A DNA stretch of 64,000 nt from Marivirga salinae (GCF_030503855.1 NZ_CP129971.1:3782001-3846000), one strand, 5' to 3'; positions 9,813 to 20,660 are shown, counted from the stretch's first letter. The notes: generated from the sequence alone by a model not told the origin. Translations and numbers: made by a program.

Positions 9813-12800
9813 TTACTCCAAACTCACCACCAAATCATCTTGCTGCACCATATCACCTGATTTTAAGTGAACTTCTTTTACTACTCCTGCTCTTGGAGCG
9901 GTAATTGATGATTCCATTTTCATGGCTTCAATTACAAATAATGCCGTATTCTCCGTTACTTCATCTCCAGGCTTCACTTTGATGGACGCCAGTTTTCCTT
10001 GCAGCGGTGCTCCAATTTCGTTTTCACTTGAAATCTTTTTGTTGGTTACTTTATCGACCTTAGCAGAATTATCCTTTATTTGAATCCTTCTAGTTTGACC
10101 ATTCAATTCAAAAGAAACGGTTCTCAGCCCTTCTTCATTAGGTTCTGAAATATAAAGCAATTTGATAATAATGGTTTTACCTTCTGATATTTCCACCAAA
10201 ATCTCTTCTCCATTTTTCATTCCATAGAAAAACGCCAAAGTCGGTATGTAGCCTACCTCACCAAATTTCTGTTGATGCTTATAGAAATCCTCATAAACCT
10301 TTGGATAAAGTAAATAGGCCAGTAAATCAGCTTCATCTTCATGCCCATCAAACTTCTTTTTGAAGGCTTCCATTTCCTTTTTGAAATCTATTGGTTCCAA
10401 ATGTTTATTTGGCTTATCAGTAAATGGTTTTTCTCCTTTTAAAATAATTTTACTTAGTTTTTCAGGGAAACCACCCACCGGCTGACCTAATTCTCCTCTA
10501 AATAAATCCACCACGGAATCCGGGAAAGAAAGGGTATGCCCTTTTTCAAAAATATCATCGGGAGTTAAATTATTGGAGGTCATATAAAGCGCCATATCCC
10601 CTACTACTTTGGAAGAAGGCGTTACTTTTACTAAATCACCAAACATATGGTTAACTAAAGCATAGTTCTTTTTAACCGTTTCAAATTTATTACCCAAGCC
10701 TAATGCATTTGCCTGTGGACGTAAATTTGAATACTGTCCACCAGGGATTTCGTTATCATAAATCTCAGCAGTACCAGCTTTCAATCCAGATTCGAATGGA
10801 TAATAGTATTCGCGAACATATTCCCAATAAGTAGAATATTCATTTAGAGACTTGACATTCAGTTTCTGCTCGCGCTCATGTCCTTTCATATAACTGGCTA
10901 CAGAATTGAAATTAGGCTGAGATGTTAATCCAGACATACTACCTAAAGCCACATCTACTACATCTACTCCAGCTTCAATAGCTTGCAAATACGTAGCCGA
11001 TTGAACAGATGAAGTATCATGCGTATGTAAATGAATAGGTAAATTAATTTCTGATTTTAATGCAGAAATCAATTCTTTAGCAGCATAAGGTTTCAATAAA
11101 CCTGCCATATCTTTTATGGCAATAATATGCGCCCCTTCATTTTCCAATTGCTTTGCAAAGTCTATATAGTAATCAAGTGTATATTTCTTTTGCTCAGGAT
11201 CTAGAATATCGCCAGTATAGCAAATAGCTGCTTCTGCAATGGAATTTGTTCTTTCTCTTACTGTTTTAATGCTAACTTTCATTGCCTCCAACCAGTTGAG
11301 AGAGTCAAATATTCTGAAAACATCTATTCCAGTTTCAGCAGATTTCTCTATGAATTTCTCAATCAAATTATCCGGATAGGCTTTATATCCCACAGCATTT
11401 GAACCTCTTAGCAACATCTGCAACAATACATTAGGCATTGCCCTACGGAACTTCGCCAATCTTTCCCATGGGTTTTCATGGAGAAAGCGCATGCAAACAT
11501 CAAATGTGGCTCCACCCCAAACTTCCATAGAGAAAATTTCAGGGTTGTTTTTGGCATAACCTTCTGCCACTTTCATCATATCTATGCCACGCATTCGGGT
11601 TGCCAATAAGGACTGATGAGCATCGCGGAAAGTAGTATCTGTATAATGAATAGCCTTTTCTTTCTTTAGCCAATCAGCAAATTTCTCCGGACCAAGTTCA
11701 GTCAGAATATTTTTTGTGCCTTTAGGGTAAGTACCGTATTTATCATAATCAGGGATGCTAGGATGACGAAAAGTCTTATTAGCTTCCTTTACTTTCACAT
11801 CGGGATGTCCATTTACACTAACATCAGCCAAAAAACGTAGTGTTTTGGTTCCTCTATCAAATTTCTGTGTGATTTTAAATAAATCTGGATGCTCATCTAT
11901 GAATTTAACTGTACATTCTCCATTATAAAAAGTAGGATGAGAAATCACATTCTCAAGAAACCCAATATTGGTTTTTACTCCTCTGATTCTGAATTCACGT
12001 AATGCCCTATTCAATCTTTGAGCTGCTCCTTTTAAAGTTCTTCCATGTGAAGAAACTTTCACCAACATGGAATCAAAGAAAGGAGAAATATTCACTCCAG
12101 CATAGGAACTTCCTTCATCGATTCTGATACCAAACCCACCTGCATTTCTGTAAGCGATGATAGTACCATAATCAGGCTTAAAGCCATTTTCTGGATCTTC
12201 AGTTGTAATTCTACATTGAATAGCAAAACCATTACAAGTCACATCATCCTGACTTTGAATATAAATTCTAGGGTCATCTAAAGAATGGCCTTTTGCAATA
12301 AGGATTTGTGAACGAACTATATCAACTCCCGTGATTTCCTCAGTAATGGTATGTTCTACCTGAATTCTTGGGTTTACCTCAATAAAGTAGATGTTCTCTT
12401 CTTTATCCACCAAAAATTCGACCGTACCAACATTATTGTATTTAACCTGTTTGGTAATCGCTAAAGCATATTCATACAATTTATCTTTTGTTTCTTGAGA
12501 AAGATTAGCTGAAGGTGCTACTTCCACCACTTTCTGGAATCTTCTTTGTACAGAACAATCCCTTTCAAATAAATGGACAATATTGCCATAATTATCGCCC
12601 ATAATTTGCACCTCTATGTGCTTAGGATGGTCAATATATTTCTCCAAGAAAATAGTATCATCCCCAAATGCATTTCCAGCCTCACTTTTTGAATCTGAGA
12701 AAGCAGTTTTCAGCTGATCTTTATTCTGAACCACTCGCATACCTCGACCACCACCACCGGCAGCAGCTTTCACCATAATAGGGTATCCAATTCTTTCCGC

Positions 12801-13262
12801 TTCTTTTAAAGCAGTATCTGTGTCTACTAAATCAATTTTACTGTCTTCAATTATGGGTACATTGGCTTTAACCGCAATATCTTTTGCTCTAACCTTATCG
12901 CCTAAAGCATTCATAACTTCTGGCTCAGGTCCTACGAAAATGATTCCTTCTTCTCTACATCTCCTAGCTAATTTTACATTCTCAGAAAGAAAACCATAAC
13001 CCGGGTGGATAGCATCCACGCCTTTATGTTTAGCCAGGCTGATAATTTCTTCAATATCCAAATAAGGCTTTAGTGGGTCATCATCTTTCCCGATTTGATA
13101 AGCTTCATCTGATTTATATCTATGTAGCGAATATCGGTCTTCATAAGTGTAAACTGATACCGTTCGGATTCGAAGTTCTGATGCGGCACGAAGTACACGA
13201 ATTGCAATTTCTCCTCTATTGGCTACTAATAGTTTATTGATTTCAAATAATTTCGTTGTCAT
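9813..13262 (-). CDS. pyc: Pyruvate carboxylase (biotin-dependent, single-chain)
   Basis: The 1149-aa protein carboxylates pyruvate to oxaloacetate, replenishing the TCA cycle. Domains in order: biotin carboxylase (about 1-460; KAAAGGGGRGMRVV ATP-grasp glycine loop and FIEVNPRIQVEHT), carboxyltransferase TIM barrel (about 535-830; TFRDAHQSLLATRMRG, with HLHTHDTS metal-binding histidines), the PYC/OADA connector, and a C-terminal biotinyl domain with EAMKMESS, which places the biotinylated lysine at about 1115. All parts are on one chain, as in alpha4-type enzymes. The start MTTKLFEINKLLVANRGEIA is the normal family N-terminus. It is probably monocistronic. The biotin operon lies about 18 kb away in the same window. 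Confidence 0.97.
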   Translation of the reverse strand: MTTKLFEINKLLVANRGEIAIRVLRAASELRIRTVSVYTYEDRYSLHRYKSDEAYQIGKDDDPLKPYLDIEEIISLAKHKGVDAIHPGYGFLSENVKLARRCREEGIIFVGPEPEVMNALGDKVRAKDIAVKANVPIIEDSKIDLVDTDTALKEAERIGYPIMVKAAAGGGGRGMRVVQNKDQLKTAFSDSKSEAGNAFGDDTIFLEKYIDHPKHIEVQIMGDNYGNIVHLFERDCSVQRRFQKVVEVAPSANLSQETKDKLYEYALAITKQVKYNNVGTVEFLVDKEENIYFIEVNPRIQVEHTITEEITGVDIVRSQILIAKGHSLDDPRIYIQSQDDVTCNGFAIQCRITTEDPENGFKPDYGTIIAYRNAGGFGIRIDEGSSYAGVNISPFFDSMLVKVSSHGRTLKGAAQRLNRALREFRIRGVKTNIGFLENVISHPTFYNGECTVKFIDEHPDLFKITQKFDRGTKTLRFLADVSVNGHPDVKVKEANKTFRHPSIPDYDKYGTYPKGTKNILTELGPEKFADWLKKEKAIHYTDTTFRDAHQSLLATRMRGIDMMKVAEGYAKNNPEIFSMEVWGGATFDVCMRFLHENPWERLAKFRRAMPNVLLQMLLRGSNAVGYKAYPDNLIEKFIEKSAETGIDVFRIFDSLNWLEAMKVSIKTVRERTNSIAEAAICYTGDILDPEQKKYTLDYYIDFAKQLENEGAHIIAIKDMAGLLKPYAAKELISALKSEINLPIHLHTHDTSSVQSATYLQAIEAGVDVVDVALGSMSGLTSQPNFNSVASYMKGHEREQKLNVKSLNEYSTYWEYVREYYYPFESGLKAGTAEIYDNEIPGGQYSNLRPQANALGLGNKFETVKKNYALVNHMFGDLVKVTPSSKVVGDMALYMTSNNLTPDDIFEKGHTLSFPDSVVDLFRGELGQPVGGFPEKLSKIILKGEKPFTDKPNKHLEPIDFKKEMEAFKKKFDGHEDEADLLAYLLYPKVYEDFYKHQQKFGEVGYIPTLAFFYGMKNGEEILVEISEGKTIIIKLLYISEPNEEGLRTVSFELNGQTRRIQIKDNSAKVDKVTNKKISSENEIGAPLQGKLASIKVKPGDEVTENTALFVIEAMKMESSITAPRAGVVKEVHLKSGDMVQQDDLVVSLE

Positions 13263-13538
13263 ATTGATATTTTGTATAGTCTGTATTTAAGCTTTTTTAT
13301 TAAGGATGCTGAATTTAAAAAGGGATTCTGAGAAAGGGAAGTAAAAAGCGGAGAAATTAGATATATAATTGGAAAATATTAAATCCGAAGTAAAAATGAA
13401 AGCAGCCACTATCGATTCGGATGTAAACTTTAAGTAACATAGTATTTAGGTAAGAATTTTTGATATAGATTCAGGTAATCCAACAATTATTTTCCTATAC
13501 TTACTTTTAAAATCATCATTACAATTTATTGACTAATA

Positions 13539-14684
13539 ATGTCATCACCCAGCCCAGTACTTTCCACAATTATATTGGTTTTTGCGCTACAAGCAATTTT
13601 ATTAAGTGCTTTGGTATTTTTTAAGCAACCTAAAAATCAATCCAACATATTCTTATCACTCTTGATTTTTTTCTATGCGCTGATGGCGCTAAATATTGCT
13701 TTTATTAACGTATTGATAAGATTTGACAGCTTTGAAATCTTCAGATATTTCCAGTTAGAACTCCTCTACGGAATTGGTCCAGCACTATATTTTTATACTA
13801 AAAGTATTTCAAATCCTAATTTTAGATTCAAGAAGCAAGATTACCTTCACTTCCTTCCTCTTGTCTTGGAATTTATTTTTTATCGTACTGCCTTTTACCG
13901 TCTGGGAGCTGAAGGCATGTATCAATCTCCTTCACATACCTATACCAAAATTTATTTAGGAGAACAGTGGCTAGGAATTTTATCAATTAGCATATACACC
14001 ATCCTAGCATTTAGACTCCTTATAAAACATCAAAATTGGTTAAAACAACGCTATTCAAATCTCGAAAAAAAATCCCTTAATTGGTTGAAATTACCGGTGA
14101 TTTTCTATGGATCTTTCTGGATCTCGTGGAATATCCTCACAGAATTAGATCGTTTTATATTTGATGAAGAATTAAGAAAATATTATTTCCTCCCCAGTTT
14201 TGCAGGATTAGCAATTGTCAGTTGTTGGATCGCTTTTAAATCCTACACCTTTTCTACGCCCGAACCAACAGAGCAAAATAAAAAGCTCAACACAAAAGCA
14301 GAACCATCATTGAACCTAGAAAAATACGCCAAAAGAATACAGCATCATATGGAAACCGAAAAACCTTATCTGGATCCGGATCTTAATTTATCTCAATTGG
14401 CAAATCAACTAAATATGAATAGCAAACAAGTATCTCAAACCATCAACACTTGTTTTGAAAAAAATTTTTATGAATATGTTAATGAATACAAAGTGAAATA
14501 TTTCATTCAAAAAGTAAATGCTTCAGAACAGGAAAAGTACACCCTGCTTTCTCTAGCCTATGATTGCGGTTTTAAATCCAAATCAACCTTCAATGATTCT
14601 TTTAAGAAAATAACTGGAAAAACTCCGACAGAATATATTAAAAAGCTGAAAAAAGAGTCCGAAAGCATGCATTCGGTCGATTAG
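13539..14684 (+). CDS. Membrane-bound AraC-family regulator (7TM-type N-terminus)
   Basis: The 381-aa product has about six to seven hydrophobic helices over residues 1-235 and a C-terminal AraC/XylS DNA-binding domain (about 270-375). The HTH signature is clear: LNLSQLANQLNMNSKQVSQT for the first helix-turn-helix, then FKSKSTFNDSFKKITGKTP for the second. This architecture, with a membrane sensor fused to AraC HTH, is common in Bacteroidota. The signal sensed is unknown. It is transcribed divergently from pyc with 276 bp between them, and is followed 72 bp downstream by an S41 peptidase gene on the same strand, a possible target. Confidence 0.88.
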   Translation: MSSPSPVLSTIILVFALQAILLSALVFFKQPKNQSNIFLSLLIFFYALMALNIAFINVLIRFDSFEIFRYFQLELLYGIGPALYFYTKSISNPNFRFKKQDYLHFLPLVLEFIFYRTAFYRLGAEGMYQSPSHTYTKIYLGEQWLGILSISIYTILAFRLLIKHQNWLKQRYSNLEKKSLNWLKLPVIFYGSFWISWNILTELDRFIFDEELRKYYFLPSFAGLAIVSCWIAFKSYTFSTPEPTEQNKKLNTKAEPSLNLEKYAKRIQHHMETEKPYLDPDLNLSQLANQLNMNSKQVSQTINTCFEKNFYEYVNEYKVKYFIQKVNASEQEKYTLLSLAYDCGFKSKSTFNDSFKKITGKTPTEYIKKLKKESESMHSVD

Positions 14685-14756
14685 AAAGGAATAAAGACCT
14701 TGATTTGCATTATATTGTTAATAACGCAAACATTCTAAATCTTAAAATCCTGTTCA

Positions 14757-16136
14757 ATGAAAAGATTGAGTTTTATTATCTTACTACTAGTTACATTTAA
14801 CCTTAGCGCACAGCATTACTTTTCCAAGCAAGAAGTTTTATCCGACATAAATTATCTTAAAAAGTCCTTAATAGAAACCCATTATAACCTTTATACTTAT
14901 ACTACTAAGGAAGCATTTGATGATAATTTTGAAAAGATCAAATCATCAATTACTGAAGATAGTTTAACTGAACTAGCTGTCACATCATTATTTCAAGCAG
15001 TCATTTCAAAAGTAAATAATGGACATACCGAAATTCCTTTTCCTGGTAAATTATATAGAGAATATGCCTATTCAGAAGGTACACTTTTTCCATTAGAAAT
15101 TGCTTTTGAAAATTATAAGCCGCTAGTGAGAAAAAATTGGTCTTCAGAAAAAGCAATCAAAATTGGTGCCGAGCTAGTCAGCATAAATGATCAGCCCATC
15201 TCACTGATACTAGAAGAAATATACCCACTAATTTCTGCTGAAAGAAGATATTTCAAACATGCCAAAATAGAATTATTCTCTTTTCCCCGCCTGTATTGGC
15301 AAGCATTTGGCCAGACTGATACCTTTTCTGTAGAAATTAAAGAAGGAGACTCCATTAAATCGTTTTCAATAAAAGCTGTGGATGTTATAGAGGGATATGA
15401 GATGAAAAGGAATGATATCTCCACTCCAAATATGATGATGAATTTTTACGGCCAATCGGCTTACTTAAAACCAGGAAACTTTGGTGGAGATTTTAATAAA
15501 TACAAAAATTATATTGATTCTTCTTTCAGCGTAATTAATCAGGCAAAAACTCAAAATTTGATTATAGATTTAAGAAACAATTTAGGAGGTGATGATGCTT
15601 TTAGTGATTACCTAGTTTCTTTTATTGCGGATAAACCATTTTACTGGAATGCTGAATTCTCTTTAAAAACAAGCAAAATTCTGAAGGAACACGTTCGTGC
15701 AAACTACGATACCACTAAAAATTTCTGGCAAGGCGTACTCATCCACAATGATGGTGAAATATATCCGTATGAGTTTGAGCCTTACAAAGCTGTTAGCACA
15801 GATAAAAGATTTAAAGGAAAAGTGTACGTTTTAGTGAATCGGCAATCACATTCCCAATCTGCTGTTACAGCCGCTCAAATACAAGATTATGGATTTGCTA
15901 CTGTGGTCGGTGAAGAAACAGCAGAATTCCCATCACTCTATGCCTCACAATACCAATATTCACTACCCAAAACCGGTATTGAAGTAAAAGTGTCTAAAGG
16001 ATATATCGTAAGAGTAAGTGGTAGTAAAAAAGCCGAGGGGGTAATTCCTGATATTTACATTAAAGACTATCTATTGGACGAGAAAGATGAGGTTTTGGAA
16101 GGTGTCTTGCATCATATAAATAATCCTCAAAACTGA
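14757..16136 (+). CDS. Exported S41-family (tail-specific/C-terminal processing type) peptidase
   Basis: The 459-aa protein has a signal peptide ending near NLSAQ. The peptidase S41 core spans about residues 225-440: QNLIIDLRNNLGGDD is the typical strand-glycine segment, and VNRQSHSQSAVTAAQ holds the expected nucleophile serine just before the AV/TAA helix, followed by FATVVGEETAE. A weak PDZ-like segment (GAELVSINDQPIS) precedes it. S41 members act in the periplasm on unfolded or tagged proteins; the substrate here is unknown. It lies between the membrane AraC gene and a serine hydrolase gene on the same strand. Confidence 0.85.
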   Translation: MKRLSFIILLLVTFNLSAQHYFSKQEVLSDINYLKKSLIETHYNLYTYTTKEAFDDNFEKIKSSITEDSLTELAVTSLFQAVISKVNNGHTEIPFPGKLYREYAYSEGTLFPLEIAFENYKPLVRKNWSSEKAIKIGAELVSINDQPISLILEEIYPLISAERRYFKHAKIELFSFPRLYWQAFGQTDTFSVEIKEGDSIKSFSIKAVDVIEGYEMKRNDISTPNMMMNFYGQSAYLKPGNFGGDFNKYKNYIDSSFSVINQAKTQNLIIDLRNNLGGDDAFSDYLVSFIADKPFYWNAEFSLKTSKILKEHVRANYDTTKNFWQGVLIHNDGEIYPYEFEPYKAVSTDKRFKGKVYVLVNRQSHSQSAVTAAQIQDYGFATVVGEETAEFPSLYASQYQYSLPKTGIEVKVSKGYIVRVSGSKKAEGVIPDIYIKDYLLDEKDEVLEGVLHHINNPQN

Positions 16137-16262
16137 TATTCACCAAAATTAAATAATAATTCTATCCACATATTGATTAAATAAAAAAGTAGTAGATAGT
16201 TTACATTTATACAATTAATGAAGGATAGACAAAAGTAGTTTTGTGAAAAAATACTCTATAAA

Positions 16263-17573
16263 ATGAAAAGAACATCGCTAATTATTCTTTCACTTGTTAG
16301 CCTGACACTTGTTTTCTGCAAAGAAGAAAGTAAATCAAATAAAAAAGAAATGCAGCCAGAAATCTTCAGTGTCATCAACACCTATATGAGCGCATTAACA
16401 GAGCTCAAGCAATTCAATGGTGTACTTTTGGTCGAGGACAGTCTGGGAAATGTTTTCTCAAAGGCTTACAATATAGAAGGCGAAGAAATATCAACTTTAA
16501 AAGTAAACCTACAACATCAATTCGACCTTCGCTCAATAGCAAAACTATTCGCAAAAGCTTCTTTAATTAAGTTAGAAAATGAGGGGAAAATTAGTTTTGA
16601 TCAAAAATTAACTGAATTTTTTCCTGAATTCCCAAGAGGAGATGAAATTACTATTGATTACTTGATGCACCATCAATCTGGCTTAGGTAGAGAGCTCTCC
16701 AATTTCGATGGACTTACTGCTGAATTATCTCCAGAAGAAGTTATAGAGTTAATTCATCAAGAAGAATTGGAATTTGAACCTGGCACTGATACACGATATT
16801 CAAATTTGGGCTTTCAACTTTTATATAAAATCATTGGTGACGTAGCTGGAGGAACATATGCTGACTATTTGAGAACTAATTTTTTCGATCCTATTGGAAT
16901 GAAAAATACAGGGAGCCATTATTTAGACCCGAAAGGTCATTTAGATAACTATGCATTCGGTCATATTTTAAAGAAGGATTCAATAAAAATGGTTAATGAA
17001 GATGAATCAGATATGCAACAAGGCCATACTTATTCTACAGTTGAGGATATGAAAAAATTTCTTGACTTCATTACTGAATATCAAATTTATCATGCACTAG
17101 CGGAGGATGGTATTATTACCCATGCTGGAGGGACGAAGGGTAAAAGAGCTTGGGTTTATGCAGATTTAATTAAAGGATACAAAATTATATTTTTATCGAA
17201 TTACGACCAGATCCCCTTTTCAAATCTCACCAAAGATCTCATATCAATTATGAATGGAGATAGTGTAGAAATTCCAAAGGAAGTGAATAGAAAAGCAGTG
17301 AAGATTTCAGAATCTATCATGAAAAAATATGAGGGTACCTATGACTTTGTTGATGCTGGACATATAATAATTAGCATCAAGTTTGAAAATGGTAAATTGA
17401 ATGCCTATCAGAAAGGTGAAATGGCAGGGGAATTAATTCCAGAAAATGATTCCACTTTTTTCTGGGACCCAAAAAGCAAAGAATCATTTATTTTCACAAA
17501 AGATGAAGAAGGAAATCTGAAAGCTCTGATGGATTTCCAAGGGGTTAGATGGGATGGGGTTATTATTGAATAA
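16263..17573 (+). CDS. Serine hydrolase of the beta-lactamase/DD-peptidase (class C) fold, probable lipoprotein
   Basis: The 436-aa protein carries the three active-site motifs of the beta-lactamase superfamily: SIAK (SxxK nucleophile and base, about residue 92), YSN in DTRYSNLGFQLL (YxN) and HAGGTKG (HxG, replacing KTG). A hydrophobic leader with Cys19 (TLVFC) suggests a lipoprotein, although Phe at -1 is unusual for a lipobox. The last 100 residues form a beta-rich extension seen in many Bacteroidota members. Such proteins are esterases, peptidases or peptidoglycan-acting enzymes rather than true beta-lactamases; the substrate cannot be named. It ends only 3 bp from the convergent AraC gene. 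Confidence 0.85.
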   Translation: MKRTSLIILSLVSLTLVFCKEESKSNKKEMQPEIFSVINTYMSALTELKQFNGVLLVEDSLGNVFSKAYNIEGEEISTLKVNLQHQFDLRSIAKLFAKASLIKLENEGKISFDQKLTEFFPEFPRGDEITIDYLMHHQSGLGRELSNFDGLTAELSPEEVIELIHQEELEFEPGTDTRYSNLGFQLLYKIIGDVAGGTYADYLRTNFFDPIGMKNTGSHYLDPKGHLDNYAFGHILKKDSIKMVNEDESDMQQGHTYSTVEDMKKFLDFITEYQIYHALAEDGIITHAGGTKGKRAWVYADLIKGYKIIFLSNYDQIPFSNLTKDLISIMNGDSVEIPKEVNRKAVKISESIMKKYEGTYDFVDAGHIIISIKFENGKLNAYQKGEMAGELIPENDSTFFWDPKSKESFIFTKDEEGNLKALMDFQGVRWDGVIIE

Positions 17574-17576
17574 GAA

Positions 17577-18374
17577 TCAAGCCTTGTGTCTCCTAAAAAA
17601 AGCGCCATTCAGATTAAAGAATTTTTTGGGAGACATCCCGGCTACTTTATGAAAATCTCGTACAAAATGAGCCTGATCAAAGTAGCCCACTTCATACGCT
17701 AATTCGGTCATAGAAATTTCAGGTTGATTTACTTGAATTTTTACAGCATTCATGACCCTAACCATTCCGATAAAATGTTTTATGGAATAATGAACTTGTT
17801 CCCTAAATAGCTTATTTAAATATTGTCTACTAAAACCAATATGAATCTCTAGTTCACTTACTCTAATCTGCCCTTTTTCTTCAATAATTTTTTCAACTAG
17901 TCTTTTTATAAGAATTTGTTTCTCTTGAAGTTGTACATCTCCAAAAAATCGCGAAAGTCTATTCTCCAATTCACAAAAAGGATCCTTTAACTCAAAAAAG
18001 CTATTGACTTCTTCCTTATTTAGTAAAGCTGCAAATTCCTCTGACAAATCAAAAACGCCAGTACTTTTGTAGTTATGAAATATCAAATTATTACACCATG
18101 GTTGAAATTTGATGGTCAGAAAACTTAGGGAATTCGCTGGTACAATTGAAAAGGGTGGACTGACATTAAATAGACTAAATATAGAATAGCAAATTGAAAT
18201 TCCTGATTCAAATTCCTTTGCATAAAAAGTAGCATTGGCTTCTTTAAATAGGACTAAATCATGACAGCAATCATCTAAAACTGGAATTCTTTCTTCATTA
18301 ATAAAATCAGTTTTGTAAATCTCCTTTACAAAAGTGGATAGTCTGCCTTTTGGTGTGATTTTAATTATCGACAT
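17577..18374 (-). CDS. AraC-family transcriptional regulator with DUF6597-like N-terminus
   Basis: The 265-aa protein is soluble. Residues 1-150 resemble the beta-rich DUF6597-type sensor region found before AraC domains in Bacteroidota. Residues about 160-260 form the AraC HTH: RVSELEIHIGFSRQYLNKLF (first HTH) and MTELAYEVGYFDQAHFVRDF (second HTH), then the GMSPKKF signature. It is convergent with the serine hydrolase gene (3 bp apart, no room for a classical terminator) and divergent from metG. The target is unknown; the neighbouring hydrolase is a reasonable guess only. Confidence 0.88.
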   Translation of the reverse strand: MSIIKITPKGRLSTFVKEIYKTDFINEERIPVLDDCCHDLVLFKEANATFYAKEFESGISICYSIFSLFNVSPPFSIVPANSLSFLTIKFQPWCNNLIFHNYKSTGVFDLSEEFAALLNKEEVNSFFELKDPFCELENRLSRFFGDVQLQEKQILIKRLVEKIIEEKGQIRVSELEIHIGFSRQYLNKLFREQVHYSIKHFIGMVRVMNAVKIQVNQPEISMTELAYEVGYFDQAHFVRDFHKVAGMSPKKFFNLNGAFFRRHKA

Positions 18375-18464
18375 AGTCCTCTGCGAATCATTTCAATAAT
18401 TCCAGTAATTTTTAAATATAGGTCAAATTGAGTACTCGAACTATCGTTCTCTTCATATTCTTCC

Positions 18465-18472
18465 TATATTTG
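18465..18472 (+). promoter_or_regulatory. Candidate -7 element of the metG promoter
   Basis: TATATTTG fits the Bacteroidota consensus TAnnTTTG and lies 16 bp before the metG ATG, which would give a very short leader. No good TTTG -33 box is seen at the usual spacing, so confidence is limited. Confidence 0.35.
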
Positions 18473-18488
18473 CCACAAATTACAAGCA

Positions 18489-20555
18489 ATGCAAAAATTG
18501 AATAATAGATATACCATTACAGCGGCATTACCTTATGCCAATGGACCTTTACATATTGGACATATTGCAGGCGCCTATTTGCCCGCTGATATATTCGTAC
18601 GCTACCTCCGATTGCGTAAAAAAGAAGTGGCTTTTATGTGCGGAAGTGATGAACACGGTGCTGCCATTACCATTCGCGCTAAAAAAGAAGGCATTACGCC
18701 CAATGCCATTATTGATAAATATCATGAATTGAATAAAAGCACTTTTGAGAAATTCGGGATTACTTTTGATATGTATCACCGTACTTCTGAGCCTTCTCAC
18801 CATGAGCTTTCACAAGAGTTTTTTACCAAGTTATATGAAAAAGGTGAATTTGAAGAGCGTGAAAGTGAGCAATATTATGATGCTGAATTCAATCAGTTTT
18901 TAGCGGATCGATATATCACTGGGACTTGTCCTAAGTGCGGACACGAAGGGGCTTATGGAGATCAATGTGAGAAATGCGGAAGCTCATTAAACCCTACTGA
19001 TTTAATTAACCCGGTTTCTACTTTGAGCGGGAAAACTCCTGAATTAAAAACTACCAAACATTGGTTCTTGCCTTTGGATAAGTATCAGGAATGGATGGAA
19101 AAATGGTTAATTGAAGGCAAAAAAGGAAAATGGAAGTCGAATGTTTACGGGCAGTGTAGTTCTTGGTTAAACCAAGGATTACAGGCCAGAGCCATGACCC
19201 GTGATTTGGACTGGGGAGTGGATGTTCCATTAAAAGGAGCTGAAGGAAAAAAATTATACGTTTGGTTGGATGCTCCAATCGGCTATATTTCTGCCACTAA
19301 ACAATGGGCAAAAGATACCGGAAACGACTGGGAAAAATTCTGGAAGAAACAGCCAAATCCAAAAGACAATAGTACGCTCATTCATTTTATTGGAAAAGAT
19401 AATATTGTTTTTCACTGCATTATTTTCCCTGTGATTTTGCATGCACATGGAGATTACATTTTACCAGAAAATGTTCCTGCGAATGAATTTTTAAATCTGG
19501 AAGGAGATAAGCTTTCTACTAGTAGAAACTGGGCAGTTTGGTTGCATGAATATTTGGAAACATTCCCTAGTAAAGAGGATGTTTTAAGATATGCACTAGC
19601 AGCTACCCTACCAGAAACCAAAGACAGTGAATTTACCTGGAAGGATTTTCAAACTCGCAATAATAGTGAGTTGGTGGCTATCTTCGGTAATTTTATCAAC
19701 AGAGCGGTAGTATTAACGCATAAATATTATGACGGAAAAGTGCCGGAAAGAGGCGAATGGTTTAAATATGATCAGGAAATTTTGGATGAATTGAAAGGTT
19801 ATCCAGATTTGATAGAAGAGAAAATCGTAAATTATAAATTCAGGGAAGCATTAGCTGCTATGATGGAATTTGCCCGTTTGGGAAATAAATATTTGGCAGA
19901 AACAGAACCTTGGAAACTCCAAAAAGAAAGTCCTGAAAGAGTTAAGACTATTATGAATCTGGCTTTACAGATTGCTGCTAATTTAAGCATAGTTTGTGAG
20001 CCATTTTTGCCATTTACGGCAACTAAGTTGAGAAAGATGTTAAATATTGAGGCTTATGAATGGGATTTGGCAGGAAGTGTCGATTTACTGGAAGCCGGAC
20101 ATCAAATCAAGGAAGCAGAATTATTATTTGAAAAAATTGAAGACAAAACCGTGGAAGAACAAGTCAATAAATTAGAAGAAGCTAAAAAAGCAAATGCAGG
20201 CGGAAGCCCTGATGTAGCCCCAATGAAAGAAGAAATCAAATTTGAAGATTTCATGAAGATGGATATGCGAGTGGGTACGATTTTGACAGCAGAAAAAGTG
20301 AAGAAATCGAACAAATTATTGAAATTGACAATCGATACCGGTTTGGATAAACGCACGATCTTAAGTGGGATTGCAAAGCATTTCAAAGCTGAAGATGTTG
20401 TAGGCAAACAAGTGACTGTCTTAGTAAACTTAGCACCTCGACCTATGATGGGAGAAGTTTCGGAAGGAATGGTTTTGATGGCAGAAGATTCAGAAGGTAA
20501 TTTGCAATTTGTTCAGCCTGGAGCGGAAGTGAATCCAGGAAGTACGATAGCGTAG
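18489..20555 (+). CDS. metG: Methionyl-tRNA synthetase with C-terminal tRNA-binding domain
   Basis: The 688-aa class I aminoacyl-tRNA synthetase charges tRNA-Met. The HIGH motif is at residues 22-25 ([11 protein letters not shown]). The zinc-binding connective peptide has two CxxC knuckles ([18 protein letters not shown]), and the KMSKS-type loop reads KLSTSR near residue 337. Residues 579-688 form an EMAP/Arc1p-type tRNA-binding (OB-fold) domain starting [16 protein letters not shown], which in this family also mediates dimerisation. Length and domain order are typical of E. coli-type MetG. The gene stands alone between a divergent AraC gene and the cysH-like gene. Confidence 0.98.
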   Translation: MQKLNNRYTITAALPYANGPLHIGHIAGAYLPADIFVRYLRLRKKEVAFMCGSDEHGAAITIRAKKEGITPNAIIDKYHELNKSTFEKFGITFDMYHRTSEPSHHELSQEFFTKLYEKGEFEERESEQYYDAEFNQFLADRYITGTCPKCGHEGAYGDQCEKCGSSLNPTDLINPVSTLSGKTPELKTTKHWFLPLDKYQEWMEKWLIEGKKGKWKSNVYGQCSSWLNQGLQARAMTRDLDWGVDVPLKGAEGKKLYVWLDAPIGYISATKQWAKDTGNDWEKFWKKQPNPKDNSTLIHFIGKDNIVFHCIIFPVILHAHGDYILPENVPANEFLNLEGDKLSTSRNWAVWLHEYLETFPSKEDVLRYALAATLPETKDSEFTWKDFQTRNNSELVAIFGNFINRAVVLTHKYYDGKVPERGEWFKYDQEILDELKGYPDLIEEKIVNYKFREALAAMMEFARLGNKYLAETEPWKLQKESPERVKTIMNLALQIAANLSIVCEPFLPFTATKLRKMLNIEAYEWDLAGSVDLLEAGHQIKEAELLFEKIEDKTVEEQVNKLEEAKKANAGGSPDVAPMKEEIKFEDFMKMDMRVGTILTAEKVKKSNKLLKLTIDTGLDKRTILSGIAKHFKAEDVVGKQVTVLVNLAPRPMMGEVSEGMVLMAEDSEGNLQFVQPGAEVNPGSTIA

Positions 20556-20565
20556 TGTGTAATGA

Positions 20566-20660
20566 GAATCGAGTATTGAGAAATGGGATGAGACTATTCC
20601 TTTGAAATTGAGTTCAAAGTTTTAAGTTTTAGGTCTTAAGTTGTAAGTTTAAAAACGAGC
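20566..20660. repeat. Degenerate short-period intergenic repeat after metG
   Basis: The stretch consists of degenerate units such as GAGAATCGAGTATTGAGA followed by AGTTTTAAGTTTTAGGTCTTAAGTTGTAAGTTT, with a period of about 7-9 bp. Similar GAAGTTGG/AGTTAGAAG units occur at 24939-25010 and 45045-45085. It has no coding frame and no clear terminator shape. Confidence 0.45.

Noticed and set aside
16263..17573. Antibiotic-resistance beta-lactamase
   Set aside because: The motifs fit the broad serine-hydrolase family (SIAK, YSN, HAG); the HAG third motif and C-terminal extension point to esterase/peptidase-type members, not a resistance enzyme.
18375..18488. Possible riboswitch or T-box before metG
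   Set aside because: The space before the ATG is short, with no terminator hairpin or conserved leader elements, and Bacteroidota metG genes are not T-box regulated.
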